From Methyloceanibacter methanicus (GTDB lineage: Bacteria > Pseudomonadota > Alphaproteobacteria > Rhizobiales > Methyloligellaceae): DNA of 64,000 nt. The stretch lies in the NCBI RefSeq assembly GCF_001723285.1, contig NZ_LPWG01000005.1:90137-154136 (forward strand), in the 5' to 3' direction. Position 1 is the first letter of the stretch; the number at the start of each line of letters is the position of its first letter. The position numbers were made by a program, and so were the translations under genes. The notes below the pieces were generated by a model that had not been told where the DNA came from, did no database searches, and saw nothing but the letters and a program-made list of their open reading frames with translations. Shown here piece by piece: positions 7,832 through 16,942 of the stretch.

Positions 7832-9032
7832 GTGCGTGCAACGACGACGACACCCCGCAAGGCGCTCCCGCCCACCGTCTGGGCGCTCGGCTTCACGTCG
7901 CTGTTCATGGACGTGTCGTCGGAGCTGATTCACGGCCTTCTGCCCCTGTTCCTGGTGGTCAATCTGGGGGCCAGCGCCGCCGTTCTCGGCTGGTGGAGGG
8001 GATCGCCGAGGCCGCGGCGCAGATCGTGAAGGTGTTTTCGGGCTGGCTGTCCGACACGCTCCGGCGGCGCAAGGCGCTCGCGGTCGTCGGCTATGGCCTC
8101 GCGGCCGTGACCAAGCCGCTCTTTCCCCTGGCCGGTACGGTGTCGCTCGTGGCCTTCGCCCGCCTCGTGGACCGGCTCGGCAAAGGCATTCGCGCGGCAC
8201 CGCGCGATGCGCTGGTCGCCGACGTGACGCCGCCCGAACAGCGGGGCGCGGCCTTCGGCCTGCGGCAGTCGCTCGACACGGTCGGCGCGACACTCGGGCC
8301 GCTCGCCGCGATCGGGCTCATGGCGGCCTTCAACGACGACATCCGCGCCGTGCTGTGGTTCGCGGTCATTCCGGCCGTGATCGCGGTGGCCATTCTCGTC
8401 ATTTTCGTGCGGGACCCGGGATCGCAAGAGGCAAGGCCCGCTGCGCCGAAACGGGTGCCCATCAAGCTTCGCCAGCTCGGCGGCCTTGGCCGGTTCTATT
8501 GGCTGGTGGTGGGCGCAGGCGCCGTGTTCACGCTGGCCCGGTTCAGCGAGGCGTTCCTGGTCATCCGCGCCTATGGGGCGGGGCTCCCTTTGGCGCTGGC
8601 GCCCGCGGTGATCGCGGTGATGAGCATCGTTTTCGCGGTCACGGCCTATCCGGCGGGCCGCTTGCAGGATCATTTCGGCGCACGGCCGCTGCTCCTGGCG
8701 GGCCTCGGCACGCTGGTCGCCGCCGATCTGCTGCTGGCGTTCGGCGGCGGGCTCGCCGCCATCTTCCTTGCCATCGGGCTTTGGGGTCTCCATTTGGGAC
8801 TGACACAGGGTGTCTTGGCGGCCCTCGTGGCCCATGCGGCGCCCGCGGAGGTTCGCGGGACGCCTTCGGCGTGTTCGGCCTTGTTGTCGGGGCCGCCACG
8901 CTGGTGGCGAGCGTGATCGCCGGGGTGCTGTGGGAGGCGGTGTCGCCGGAGGCGACCTTCCTCGCTGGCGCGGGATTCGCCGTGGTTGCCATGGCCGCGT
9001 TCGTGGCGGTGCGTCCTGCCGCGCGGGCCTAG
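7832..9032 (+). pseudogene. MFS transporter, reading frame broken twice
   Basis: About 400 residues of a 12-helix major facilitator superfamily exporter can be reconstructed, but from three frames. It starts with GTG at 7832 after a GAGGAGG site. The first frame gives TVWALGFTSLFMDVSSELIH; a missing base near 7990 moves it to a second frame (LVEGIAEAAAQIVKVFSGWLSD). A second loss near 8858-8863 moves it to a third (AFGVFGLVVGAATLVASV) that reaches the stop at 9032. Loop motifs such as DRLGKGIRAAPRDALVAD are intact. The substrate is not evident. Given the many similar indels in core genes here, a consensus error is more likely than real decay. Confidence 0.8.
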
Positions 9033-9099
9033 CTGCCGAGAGCTAGCCGCAAAGGCGCGAGCGGCGTTATAGAATGACCGGGATTTTGGACTGGAGACG

Positions 9100-9976
9100 A
9101 TGGACGCGACTGCCCATAGCTACCGTAAGATGAACGGGCTCGGGAACGACTTTGTCGTGATCGACCGCCGCACGGACGGCCTTGCCTTGTCCGCCGATAC
9201 GGTGCGCGCCATTGCCGACCGTGCGACGGGGGATCGGTTGCGATCAGCTGATCGCGCTCGATCCGTCCTCGGAGGCGGATGTGTTCATGCGGATCTGGAA
9301 CGCCGACGGCGGCGAGGTGGCCGCGTGCGGCAACGCCGCGCGCTGCGTGGCGGCGGTGGTCTCGAGCGAGCTGGGACGGCCCGCCGTCACCATCGAAACC
9401 GAAGACCAGGTGCTCGGGGCCTACGCGGGCGCCGACGGTCTCGTAACCATCGACATGGGCGAGCCGCGGCTTCGCTGGGACGAGATTCCGCTCGCCGAGG
9501 ACTTCCACGACACGAGCCGCATCGAACTTCAAGCCGGTCCCATCGATGCGCCGGTGATGCATTCGCCGGGCGTGGTCAGCATGGGCAATCCCCATGCGAT
9601 CTTCTTCGTCGACGATGTGGATGCGATCGCGCTCGACCGGATCGGCTCCATGCTGGAGCACCATCCGCTCTTTCCCGAGCGTGCCAATATCTCGATCGCG
9701 CAGGTCCTGAGCCCCGAGCACGTCCGCTTGCGGACCTGGGAGCGCGGCGCCGGTCTCACCCGCGCGTGCGGGACGGCGGCCTGCGCGGCGGGCGTGGCGG
9801 CCGTGCGGCGCGGCCTGACGGACCGCAAAGTCACGGTGACGTTGCCGGGAGGCGACCTCGTGATCGAATGGCGCGAGGGCGACGGCCACGTGTTGATGAC
9901 CGGCCCCTACGCGCTCGATTTCGAAGGCACGCTGCCGGCGCAGCTGTTCGATGCCGGCGAGGCGCAAGGTGTCTGA
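9100..9976 (+). pseudogene. dapF: Diaminopimelate epimerase DapF, one apparent frameshift
   Basis: DapF converts LL- to meso-diaminopimelate for lysine and peptidoglycan synthesis. The N-terminus ([17 protein letters not shown]) is in one frame. After the G5 run at 9228-9232 the rest ([17 protein letters not shown]) is in the next; removing one G restores TGIGCDQL. Both catalytic cysteines are present, in [11 protein letters not shown] and TRACGTAAC. Because the enzyme is normally essential and the break is in a homopolymer, the gene is probably intact in the organism. It is followed 51 bp later by mtaB in the same direction. Confidence 0.9.
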
Positions 9977-10027
9977 CACGCCCAAAGGTGTCTGACACAC
10001 TCCTGGAATTCTGTTAGAAGCCGCGAC

Positions 10028-11299
10028 ATGTCCGATCTGGAAATCATCACCTTTGGCTGCAGGCTCAATGCCTACGAGTCCGAAGTCATGCGCCAGCATG
10101 CCGACGCCGCCGGTCTCGCCGACGCGGTGATCGTCAACACGTGCGCGGTGACGGGCGAGGCGGTGCGCCAGGCGCGCCAGGCGATCCGCAAGGCGCGGCG
10201 CGAAGTCGATGCCAAGATCGTGGTGACCGGCTGCGCGGCCCAGATCGATCCGGATCGGTTTGCCGCCATGGACGAGGTGGACCGCGTCGTCGGCAACCAG
10301 GAAAAGCTCGAGGCGCACACCTTCCACGCGCTTGCGCCGGCGGGCCTCGGCACGAGCGACACCGAGAAAGTCTCCGTCAACGACATCATGTCGGTCACGG
10401 AGACGGCGAACCATCTGATCGAAGGATTCGGCGGGCGCGCGCGGGCCTATGTGCAAATCCAAAACGGCTGCGATCATCGCTGCACGTTCTGCATCATTCC
10501 GTTCGGGCGCGGTCCCTCGCGTTCGGTGCCCGCGGGCGAGGTCGTTGCGCAAGTCCGCCGCCTCGTCGAGAACGGCTACCGGGAGATCGTGCTGACCGGC
10601 GTCGACATGACGGCCTACGGCAAGGACCTTCCCGGCGCCATGACGCTGGGCAAGCTCGTGCGGTCGGTGCTGAAGCTCGTGCCCGAATTGCCGCGCCTGC
10701 GCCTGTCTTCGATCGATTCCGTCGAGGCGGACCCCGACCTCATCGCGGCCATTGCCGAGGAAGAACGGCTGATGCCGCATCTGCACCTGTCGTTGCAGGC
10801 AGGCGACGATCTCACCTTGAAGCGCATGAAGCGACGTCACGCCCGCGCCGATTCGGTCGCGTTCTGCGAGGCGATGCGGCGTGCGCGTCCCGACATCGTG
10901 TTCGGTGCCGATATCATCGCCGGCTTTCCCACCGAGACCGACGGCATGTTCGAGAACTCGCTCGCCCTGGTGGACGATTGCGGCCTGACCTTCCTGCATG
11001 TGTTCCCGTTCTCGCCGCGCGAAGGCACGCCCGCCGCGCGCATGCCGCAGGTCCACGGCGCAACCGTCGCCGAGCGCGCCCGGGCCTTGCGCGAAAAGGG
11101 CACCGCCGCGCTCCGGGCGCATCTGGAAAACGCCAAGGGTCGCCGCATCCAGGTTCTCATGGAAACCGGAACCCAAGGCCGCTCGGCGGACTTCACGCCT
11201 GTCCGCGTCGATCCGTGCGCGGCAGCTGCGGGCGCGCTGGTCGATTGCGTGGTTTCGGGCGACGACGGTGCGGCATGGCTCGCGGAGGCGCTGCGGTGA
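10028..11299 (+). CDS. mtaB: tRNA t6A37 methylthiotransferase MtaB
   Basis: MtaB adds a methylthio group to C2 of N6-threonylcarbamoyladenosine at tRNA position 37. The 423-codon gene encodes the N-terminal MTTase domain ([31 protein letters not shown] carries further cysteines for the auxiliary cluster). It also encodes the radical-SAM core with [19 protein letters not shown], where the CxxxCxxC binds the SAM-cleaving [4Fe-4S] cluster. The C-terminal part would be TRAM-like. The stop overlaps the GTG start of ftsY as GTGA, a common arrangement in this group. Confidence 0.93.
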   Translation: MSDLEIITFGCRLNAYESEVMRQHADAAGLADAVIVNTCAVTGEAVRQARQAIRKARREVDAKIVVTGCAAQIDPDRFAAMDEVDRVVGNQEKLEAHTFHALAPAGLGTSDTEKVSVNDIMSVTETANHLIEGFGGRARAYVQIQNGCDHRCTFCIIPFGRGPSRSVPAGEVVAQVRRLVENGYREIVLTGVDMTAYGKDLPGAMTLGKLVRSVLKLVPELPRLRLSSIDSVEADPDLIAAIAEEERLMPHLHLSLQAGDDLTLKRMKRRHARADSVAFCEAMRRARPDIVFGADIIAGFPTETDGMFENSLALVDDCGLTFLHVFPFSPREGTPAARMPQVHGATVAERARALREKGTAALRAHLENAKGRRIQVLMETGTQGRSADFTPVRVDPCAAAAGALVDCVVSGDDGAAWLAEALR

Positions 11300-12258
11300 G
11301 CGGCGGCGAGACTCCTGCGGAAAAGAAGGGATGGTTCGCGCGGCTCAGGGCCGGCGTGTCGCGCACGTCGAACGCGCTCAGCGACAACCTCACCGGCGTT
11401 CTGACCAAGCGCAAACTCGACGAGGAGACGCTCGACGAACTGGAAGAGGTCCTGCTCAAGGCGGATCTCGGCTTCGCCATGGCCGACCGCATTCGCGCGC
11501 TGTCGAAGAGCCGGCACGACAAGGGCCTCGGCGCGGACGATGTGCGCGCGATCCTGGCGGAGGAGGTCGCGCGCGTGCTGGAGCCAGTCGCCCAACCGCT
11601 CGAACTCGACGACGCGGCCAAGCCCCATGTGATCCTGGTGGTCGGTGTCAACGGCACCGGCAAGACCACGACGATCGGCAAGCTGGCACATCTGTTCGCC
11701 CGCAACGGCAAGAGCGTGATGCTGGCCGCCGGCGATACGTTCCGTGCGGCCGCCATCGATCAGCTCAAGATCTGGGGCGCGCGCGTCGGCGCCGAGGTGA
11801 TCGCGAAGTCCGTCGGCGCCGATCCCGCCGGTGTCGCCTTCGAGGCGCTGGAACGTGCGCAAGCGAGCGGTACCGACGTGCTGTTGATCGATACGGCGGG
11901 GCGCTTGCACAACAAGGGCGACCTCATGGCGGAACTGGCAAAGATTGTACGCGTTCTCAAGAAGCTCGACGAGACCGCGCCGCACACGGTGTTGCTCGTG
12001 CTTGACGCGACCACGGGGCAGAACGCATTGAACCAAGTCCAGACCTTTCGCGAGATCGCCGGCGTCACCAATCTCGTCGTGACCAAACTCGATGGTTCGG
12101 CGCGCGGCGGCATCGTGGTGGCGATCGCGGAGACGTTCGGTCTTCCCATCAACGCCGTCGGTGTCGGCGAGGGGATCGAGGACTTCGAGCCATTCGATCC
12201 ACACGATTTCGCAGCCGCGATTGCAGGAGCGGGACAGGAAAATGACGCAGCCGCTTAA
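11296..12258 (+). CDS. ftsY: SRP receptor FtsY
   Basis: FtsY is the membrane-associated SRP receptor GTPase, the partner of Ffh encoded at 3888-5375. The 320-residue protein has a short acidic/basic N-terminal region (no long A domain), the N domain and the G domain with [37 protein letters not shown] and [10 protein letters not shown]. It begins with GTG at 11296, overlapping the mtaB stop, and its end overlaps the start of the yciB-like gene by 17 bases. This tight packing suggests one transcript mtaB-ftsY-yciB. Confidence 0.95.
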   Translation: MSGGETPAEKKGWFARLRAGVSRTSNALSDNLTGVLTKRKLDEETLDELEEVLLKADLGFAMADRIRALSKSRHDKGLGADDVRAILAEEVARVLEPVAQPLELDDAAKPHVILVVGVNGTGKTTTIGKLAHLFARNGKSVMLAAGDTFRAAAIDQLKIWGARVGAEVIAKSVGADPAGVAFEALERAQASGTDVLLIDTAGRLHNKGDLMAELAKIVRVLKKLDETAPHTVLLVLDATTGQNALNQVQTFREIAGVTNLVVTKLDGSARGGIVVAIAETFGLPINAVGVGEGIEDFEPFDPHDFAAAIAGAGQENDAAA

Positions 12259-12868
12259 GTCCGCGCCCGAGACGGGACCGAAGGTCGAAATCAAGAAGGC
12301 CAAGGACTCCGAGCAATCCGTCGCCGGAAAGCTTCTCATCGAGCTCGGTCCGCTGCTCGTGTTTTTCGGGGTGAATGCGGTCTCCGGTATTTTCGTGGGG
12401 ACGGCCGCCTTCATGGTGGCGACGCTCATCGCGCTGGGCCTTGCCTGGTGGCTTTACCGCAAGGTGCCCGTGATGCCGATCGTCAGTGCGGGGCTCGTTC
12501 TCGCCTTCGGCGGGCTGACGCTCTATCTGCACGACGACACGTTCATCAAGCTCAAGCCGACGATCGTCTACACGATGTTCGCGGTCCTGCTGATCGGCGG
12601 GCTCGTTGCGCGGAAACCGGTGTTGGCGTTGCTGTTCGGTCCGGTTTTCAATCTAACCGATGAAGGTTGGCGTAAACTGACAATACGCTGGGCGATATTC
12701 TTCGTAGCCATGGCGATACTCAATGAGTTTGTCTGGCGTAGTTTCTCGACCGATACCTGGGTGAGTTTCAAAGCCTTCGGTTTCCTCCCGATCACATTCG
12801 TCTTCGCAATGTCCCAGGTGCCGCTGATGCAGCGCTATGGGGTCGGGGAAAACTCCCAGCACCATTGA
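12242..12868 (+). CDS. yciB: Inner-membrane septation protein (YciB/IspZ family)
   Basis: A 208-residue integral membrane protein with about five helices. GKLLIELGPLLVFFGVNA and the C-terminal WRSFSTDTWVSFKAFGFLPITFVFAMSQ region are typical of the YciB/IspZ family, linked to septation and cell-envelope integrity. A hydrophilic N-terminus of about 25 residues precedes the first helix. The ATG at 12242 lies inside the end of ftsY. It is the last gene of the mtaB-ftsY run; the 256 bp downstream show no clear gene. Confidence 0.88.
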   Translation: MTQPLKSAPETGPKVEIKKAKDSEQSVAGKLLIELGPLLVFFGVNAVSGIFVGTAAFMVATLIALGLAWWLYRKVPVMPIVSAGLVLAFGGLTLYLHDDTFIKLKPTIVYTMFAVLLIGGLVARKPVLALLFGPVFNLTDEGWRKLTIRWAIFFVAMAILNEFVWRSFSTDTWVSFKAFGFLPITFVFAMSQVPLMQRYGVGENSQHH

Positions 12869-13124
12869 GACGGCATGTTCCGCATGCGGGGATTCTACGC
12901 GAGTCCCTTGCAGGTTGCGTTCTCGGTGCCGATATGAGCTCCTCAGTGTGCGGTTCGGCTCCCAAGTTGGAACGTACTCTGAGGTTTGGTTTCGGGGTGA
13001 CAGCATGTCCGGTTGCCGCATGGTTCGGCCGGGTGTGTCCTTGAATTGAGAGACATTGGGCGCCGGAAGTTGTTAGGTCCGAGTCTTCTGGGCCGAGGCG
13101 CCGTTCGATACGGGGAACGTCCTT

Positions 13125-13715
13125 ATGACGACAAAGAGCAAGAATCCGCTCGATAACTCAGCCACGCATCTGTTGCATCGCGCAGGTCAGCGGGCGGCTG
13201 ACATCTTCGCCGAAGAAGCAAAGAAGGGTGGCCTCACGCCCCGGCAGTATGCGGTCCTGACGGCCGTGTCACTGGAGGAAGGCTTGCCGCAGGCCGAACT
13301 CGTCGCGCGGACCGGGATCGACCGGTCGACCCTGGCCGACATCGTGGCCCGGCTCTTGGGGCGGGGACTGATTCAGCGCCGCCGCGCCAAGGAGGACGGC
13401 AGGGCTTACGCCATCAAGCTGAGCGCCAAGGGCATGCGCGCCCTGAGCAAAGCGCAGCCGGCAGCATCTGCGGCCGATTCCCGGCTGTTGGCGGGACTGA
13501 GCGCCACCAAGCGGAACGAGTTCTTGCAGACGCTCGGCCGGATCGTGGCGGCCGGGGACGACCCCGGCGAGGCTTCGTCACCGCCCGGCTTCTGGCCCGT
13601 TGCCGCGGGCCCGCCCTTGTTCTGCAACAGCGGCAGGATCTTCTCCTCGATGACGTCCTGTGTCAGCGGCCCGGCCTGCCGGAACGCGACCGTTCCGTCG
13701 CCTGAGATCACGTAG
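13125..13715 (+). CDS. MarR-family transcriptional regulator (3' end uncertain)
   Basis: A winged-helix regulator: TPRQYAVLTAVSLEEGLPQAELVARTGIDRSTLADIVARLLGRGLIQRRRAKEDGRAYAIKLSAKG covers the helix-turn-helix and wing (given here as adjacent pieces of one domain, residues about 38-105). The natural MarR chain should end near residue 155; the remaining residues are antisense to ccmG and look random. The two genes converge and overlap by about 310 bp as read, so a lost stop is likely. Ligand and targets are unknown. Confidence 0.75.
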   Translation: MTTKSKNPLDNSATHLLHRAGQRAADIFAEEAKKGGLTPRQYAVLTAVSLEEGLPQAELVARTGIDRSTLADIVARLLGRGLIQRRRAKEDGRAYAIKLSAKGMRALSKAQPAASAADSRLLAGLSATKRNEFLQTLGRIVAAGDDPGEASSPPGFWPVAAGPPLFCNSGRIFSSMTSCVSGPACRNATVPSPEIT

Positions 13716-14236
13716 GTCTCCGGTACGCCGTATACGCCGAAATCGATGGCTGTCCGCCCCGAGCGGTCGACGCCGATATGGGTGTAGGGATCGCCGTAGC
13801 CGCCAAGGAAGCGGCGTGCCGCGCTCGCATCGTCCTTGTAGTTGATGCCGTAGAACGGGATCGCCGGATCCTGCGCGCGCAGTTTCTCCGCGAGCGCCAT
13901 GACGTTTGGATGCTCCTCGCGGCAGGGCCCGCACCACGATGCGAAAAAGTGGATGATCGCGGGCGTGCCGTTGCCGAGCGACGCGGAGGTCACGTTCCGT
14001 GGCGCAACCGTTGCCGTGCCGGCCTCCATCAGCGGCGGCAGATCGAACGGCGGCGCCGGCTTTCCGATCAGGGCGGAAGGTAGGTTCGATGGATCGCCAG
14101 CCTTCAGGGCCAGGAAGAATAGGCCGGCGACGGCCGCAAAGATCACAAACGGCAGCAAGACACCGAACCGGCGCTTGGGCGCCTCGGTCTTCGGCGCGGC
14201 TTCCTTGCCGCGGTTCGGGTCCGTGTGTTCGATCAT
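13406..14236 (-). CDS. ccmG: Thiol:disulfide oxidoreductase CcmG (DsbE)
   Basis: CcmG keeps apocytochrome c CXXCH thiols reduced for heme attachment. It has an N-terminal membrane anchor (about residues 24-46) and a periplasmic thioredoxin fold with the redox motif W101-CGPC-105 and the GVYGVPETYVI cis-proline loop. The family fold ends around LPLLQNK (about residue 206). The last 70 residues run antisense through the MarR gene and are probably not part of the real protein, so the true 3' end may lie near 13580-13600. It is the last gene of ccmABCDG, 13 bp after ccmD. Confidence 0.88.
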   Translation of the reverse strand: MIEHTDPNRGKEAAPKTEAPKRRFGVLLPFVIFAAVAGLFFLALKAGDPSNLPSALIGKPAPPFDLPPLMEAGTATVAPRNVTSASLGNGTPAIIHFFASWCGPCREEHPNVMALAEKLRAQDPAIPFYGINYKDDASAARRFLGGYGDPYTHIGVDRSGRTAIDFGVYGVPETYVISGDGTVAFRQAGPLTQDVIEEKILPLLQNKGGPAATGQKPGGDEASPGSSPAATIRPSVCKNSFRLVALSPANSRESAADAAGCALLRARMPLALSLMA

Positions 14237-14249
14237 ACGGATGTCTTCG

Positions 14250-14456
14250 CTATGGGGCGGTCCGCGTCACGGTCGGCGTTGCCGCGGGCCTCGGCTTCGC
14301 GGAACGCCGGGTGATGCCGCGCCGTTCGAGATCGGCCAACAGGCGGCGCTGCTTGCGGTCGTCGGCCACCGTCGCGACGGTCAGCGCGCCCAAGGCGACA
14401 AAGGCCACCGCGTAGGCGGCGATGATGAAGCTGGCATGAGGTCCGAGGCCGAGCAT
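14250..14456 (-). CDS. ccmD: Heme exporter protein CcmD
   Basis: A 68-residue single-span membrane protein: ASFIIAAYAVAFVALGALTV is the helix, followed by a basic cytoplasmic tail with DRKQRRLLADLERRG. CcmD releases holo-CcmE from the CcmABC complex. Size, topology and place between ccmC and ccmG identify it; the sequence itself is weakly conserved in the family. Confidence 0.85.
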   Translation of the reverse strand: MLGLGPHASFIIAAYAVAFVALGALTVATVADDRKQRRLLADLERRGITRRSAKPRPAATPTVTRTAP

Positions 14457-14471
14457 CGAAAGGTCCTGAGC

Positions 14472-15230
14472 TTAAGCCCGCGCCGCCTGGGCGATTTGGG
14501 CTTGTTGAACTTGGGTTTGTTGCAGCACGCGCACCCGGCGGCGCAGGATTTCGGCGCGCATGGCGATGAGATGCAGCAGCACGAAGAGCGCGAGAAAGGC
14601 GCCGCCCATCACGAAAAGCGGGGTGAGGAGCGCGGGGTCGATCGTGGATCCGCCGGTGCGGAACACGCTTGCCGGCTGATGCAGCGTGTTCCACCAGTCC
14701 ACCGAGAATTTGATGATCGGGAGATTGACGGCCCCGACCAGCGCGAGGATCGCGGCGGCGCGACCGGCGCGGCCCGGGTCCTCGATTGACTGCCACAGGG
14801 CGATCAGCCCGAGATACAGGAGAAACAGGACGAGCAGCGAGGTGAGCCGCGCATCCCAGACCCAATAGGTGCCCCACATGGGTTTGCCCCAGAGCGACCC
14901 GGTGACCAGGATGACGAAGGTGAAGGCGGCCCCGATGGGCGCCGCGGCCTTGGCCGCGACATCGGCCAGCGGGTGGCGCCAGATCAGGGTGCCGAGCGCG
15001 GCGATGGCGATCACCGCGTAGCAGCCCATCCCGACCCAGGCGGCGGGCACGTGGATGTACATGATGCGGACCGTCTCGCCCTGCTGGTAGTCCGTGGGGG
15101 CGACGAAGACCGCTTGGTACAGCCCCACGCCAAGCAGGAGCACCGTCAGCGCGGCGAGCCAGGGAATCACCGTTCCGGCGAAGTTCAGGAAGCGCGTCGG
15201 GTTGGCGAGATTGGTCAGAGAGAATGTCAT
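14472..15230 (-). CDS. ccmC: Heme exporter protein CcmC
   Basis: CcmC presents heme to CcmE in the periplasm. The 252-residue protein has six membrane helices and the tryptophan-rich WWD motif (MWGTYWVWDARLTS). Histidines flank it (MYIHVPAAW; WWNTLHQPASV) and are the expected external heme ligands. A Gln-rich tail ends the protein. I chose the ATG at 15230 (MTFSLTNLANPTRFL); the longer in-frame extension is antisense-like. Confidence 0.93.
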   Translation of the reverse strand: MTFSLTNLANPTRFLNFAGTVIPWLAALTVLLLGVGLYQAVFVAPTDYQQGETVRIMYIHVPAAWVGMGCYAVIAIAALGTLIWRHPLADVAAKAAAPIGAAFTFVILVTGSLWGKPMWGTYWVWDARLTSLLVLFLLYLGLIALWQSIEDPGRAGRAAAILALVGAVNLPIIKFSVDWWNTLHQPASVFRTGGSTIDPALLTPLFVMGGAFLALFVLLHLIAMRAEILRRRVRVLQQTQVQQAQIAQAARA

Positions 15231-15325
15231 CGTTGCTGATCTAGTGGCTTTGGCCGCAAAGCGCAAAGCAGAAGCGGCAAGAAAAATCCGATAGCGGCGC
15301 CGAAAATATGGCCGGGTGGGCGTCC

Positions 15326-15991
15326 TCAGCGAAAGCCGGTACGGAGCGCGGCCGCCGCGGCGAGCGGCGCCAGGACCATGCTGGCCAGGCTGATCGCGCA
15401 CAGCATGAAACGGCGGCCAAGGCGAACCGGGTCCGTGACTGCCGCGGAGATGGTGGAGACCCCGAAAATCAGCACGGGAACGTAGAGCGGCAGGACAAGC
15501 AGGGCAATCAAGAGCCCGCTCCGCCGCAATCCCAGCGTGAGGCTCGCGCCGATACCGGCGATGAAGCTGACGGCCGGCGTGCCCGCGAGCATGGCGAGCA
15601 CCAGGAGCGGGATCGTGTGAATGGGGAAGTTCAACAGAAGCCCAAGCACTGGCGCGAGCAGCGCTAGCGGCACGCAGGTGGTGACCCAATGGGCGAGCGA
15701 CTTGGACGCGGCCACGCCGGCGAGCGGCAAGGGCCCCATGGCCAGCACGTCGAGGGATCCGTCCTCGTAGTCGTTATGAAAGATGCGGTCGGCCGAGAGC
15801 AGCGCGGCGAGGAGGAGCGCGATCCAAAGAAGGCCCGGCGCCACGCGCGCAAGCAAGTTGAGGTCCGGCCCGAGCCCGAAGGGAGCGATGGCCACGACCA
15901 CCAGATAGAAGCCGAGCGCGACGCCGATCGCGCCTCCTTCGCGAAAGGACAGAGCGATGTCGCGGCGGACGAGGGCGAGCACGGCCTTCAC
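15326..15991 (-). CDS. ccmB: Heme exporter protein CcmB
   Basis: CcmB is the six-helix membrane subunit of the CcmABCD complex. The 221-residue protein begins KAVLALVRRDIALSFREGG and contains the conserved FHNDYEDGSLDVLAMGPLPL loop, typical of the family. It starts with GTG at 15991, which overlaps the TGA of ccmA as GTGA, so the two subunits are translationally coupled. The stop is 95 bp from the ccmC start. Confidence 0.92.
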   Translation of the reverse strand: MKAVLALVRRDIALSFREGGAIGVALGFYLVVVAIAPFGLGPDLNLLARVAPGLLWIALLLAALLSADRIFHNDYEDGSLDVLAMGPLPLAGVAASKSLAHWVTTCVPLALLAPVLGLLLNFPIHTIPLLVLAMLAGTPAVSFIAGIGASLTLGLRRSGLLIALLVLPLYVPVLIFGVSTISAAVTDPVRLGRRFMLCAISLASMVLAPLAAAAALRTGFR

Positions 15992-16638
15992 GGTGCGGGC
16001 TCCTCGGCCATGTCGAGCGCGTGCAGATCGAGCGTATGGGTGAACGCCTCGCCGAGCGGAACGTGGGTCGAGACGATCGCGATCCCGCCGGCCTCTCGGT
16101 GGCCTGTAATCGCCTGCCGGAGCCGTTCGACGGATGCCACGTCGAGCGAAACGGAGGGCTCGTCCAGCAGCCAGATCGGGCGCGGGCAGGCGAACAGACG
16201 CAGAAGCGCCAATTTTCGTTTCTGGCCGGCGGAGAGGAGCCCCGCGGCAATGTCCGCGATCGGCGCCAGTCCGAACACCCCGAGGGCAGCATTCACGTCG
16301 CCGCCCGTCGCATCTCCCCGCAGGTAGTCGGCCCAGAACGTCAGGTTCTCCCGGACGCTCAAGCTGGTCTTCACCCCGTTCAGGTGACCCACATAGTGGC
16401 AAAGCTCGGCCGTCGGCGTGCCGGCTTCGGCGCCCTTCGCCGAAATTTCCCCGGCCGCGAGCGGCAGCAGGCCTGCGATCTGGCGCATGAGGCTGGTCTT
16501 GCCGGTCCCGTTCGGGCCCTGAACCAGGAGGGCCTCTCCCGGCGCGAGCGCGAAGGACAGGTCCTCGAAAAGGCGGCGCCCGCCGCGGTCGCAGGCGACG
16601 CCCCGGGCTTCGAGGGTGACGGTGAAGGGGGTGTTCAT
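15988..16638 (-). CDS. ccmA: Heme exporter ATP-binding protein CcmA
   Basis: CcmA is the ATPase that powers release of holo-CcmE. The 216-residue protein has Walker A GPNGTGKTSLM, the family-specific signature LLSAGQKRKLALLRL and Walker B IWLLDEPSVSLD. It is the first gene of ccmABCDG. The operon diverges from acnA across a 304-bp spacer, an arrangement common in Hyphomicrobiales. Confidence 0.94.
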   Translation of the reverse strand: MNTPFTVTLEARGVACDRGGRRLFEDLSFALAPGEALLVQGPNGTGKTSLMRQIAGLLPLAAGEISAKGAEAGTPTAELCHYVGHLNGVKTSLSVRENLTFWADYLRGDATGGDVNAALGVFGLAPIADIAAGLLSAGQKRKLALLRLFACPRPIWLLDEPSVSLDVASVERLRQAITGHREAGGIAIVSTHVPLGEAFTHTLDLHALDMAEEPAP

Positions 16639-16717
16639 GAAAGGTCTATGGCCGGGCTGCGCAAAGTTTCGGCATTTCGATGGGCTCTATGGATGGAAAC
16701 CGCGTCTCTTCGCGTCA

Positions 16718-16747
16718 TTGTCTGGTCGTCGCAAGGGTCTTTATAGT
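16718..16747 (+). promoter_or_regulatory. Possible sigma-70-type promoter for acnA
   Basis: TTGTCT at 16718-16723 and TATAGT at 16742-16747 are separated by 18 bp, on the acnA strand. Transcription from here would give a leader of roughly 190 bases before the acnA ribosome binding site AAGGAG at 16931-16936. The rest of the 304-bp ccmA-acnA spacer shows no gene. The call rests only on box similarity. Confidence 0.35.
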
Positions 16748-16942
16748 GGCGGAAAAGCGTGTATCCAAAGGTCAAGACGGCGGTTCCGCTCCAGATTGGC
16801 CCCGAAAACGGGCTCGGCGGCCTCATTCGGTGAGGTTTGGCCAAAGGCTGGGCACGGTTGGCTGCGTCTTTGCATGCCATTGGCGTAGGCGCTCATATTT
16901 GCTGGGACTTGCCCATCGATCGGGCTCGTAAAGGAGATTTCA

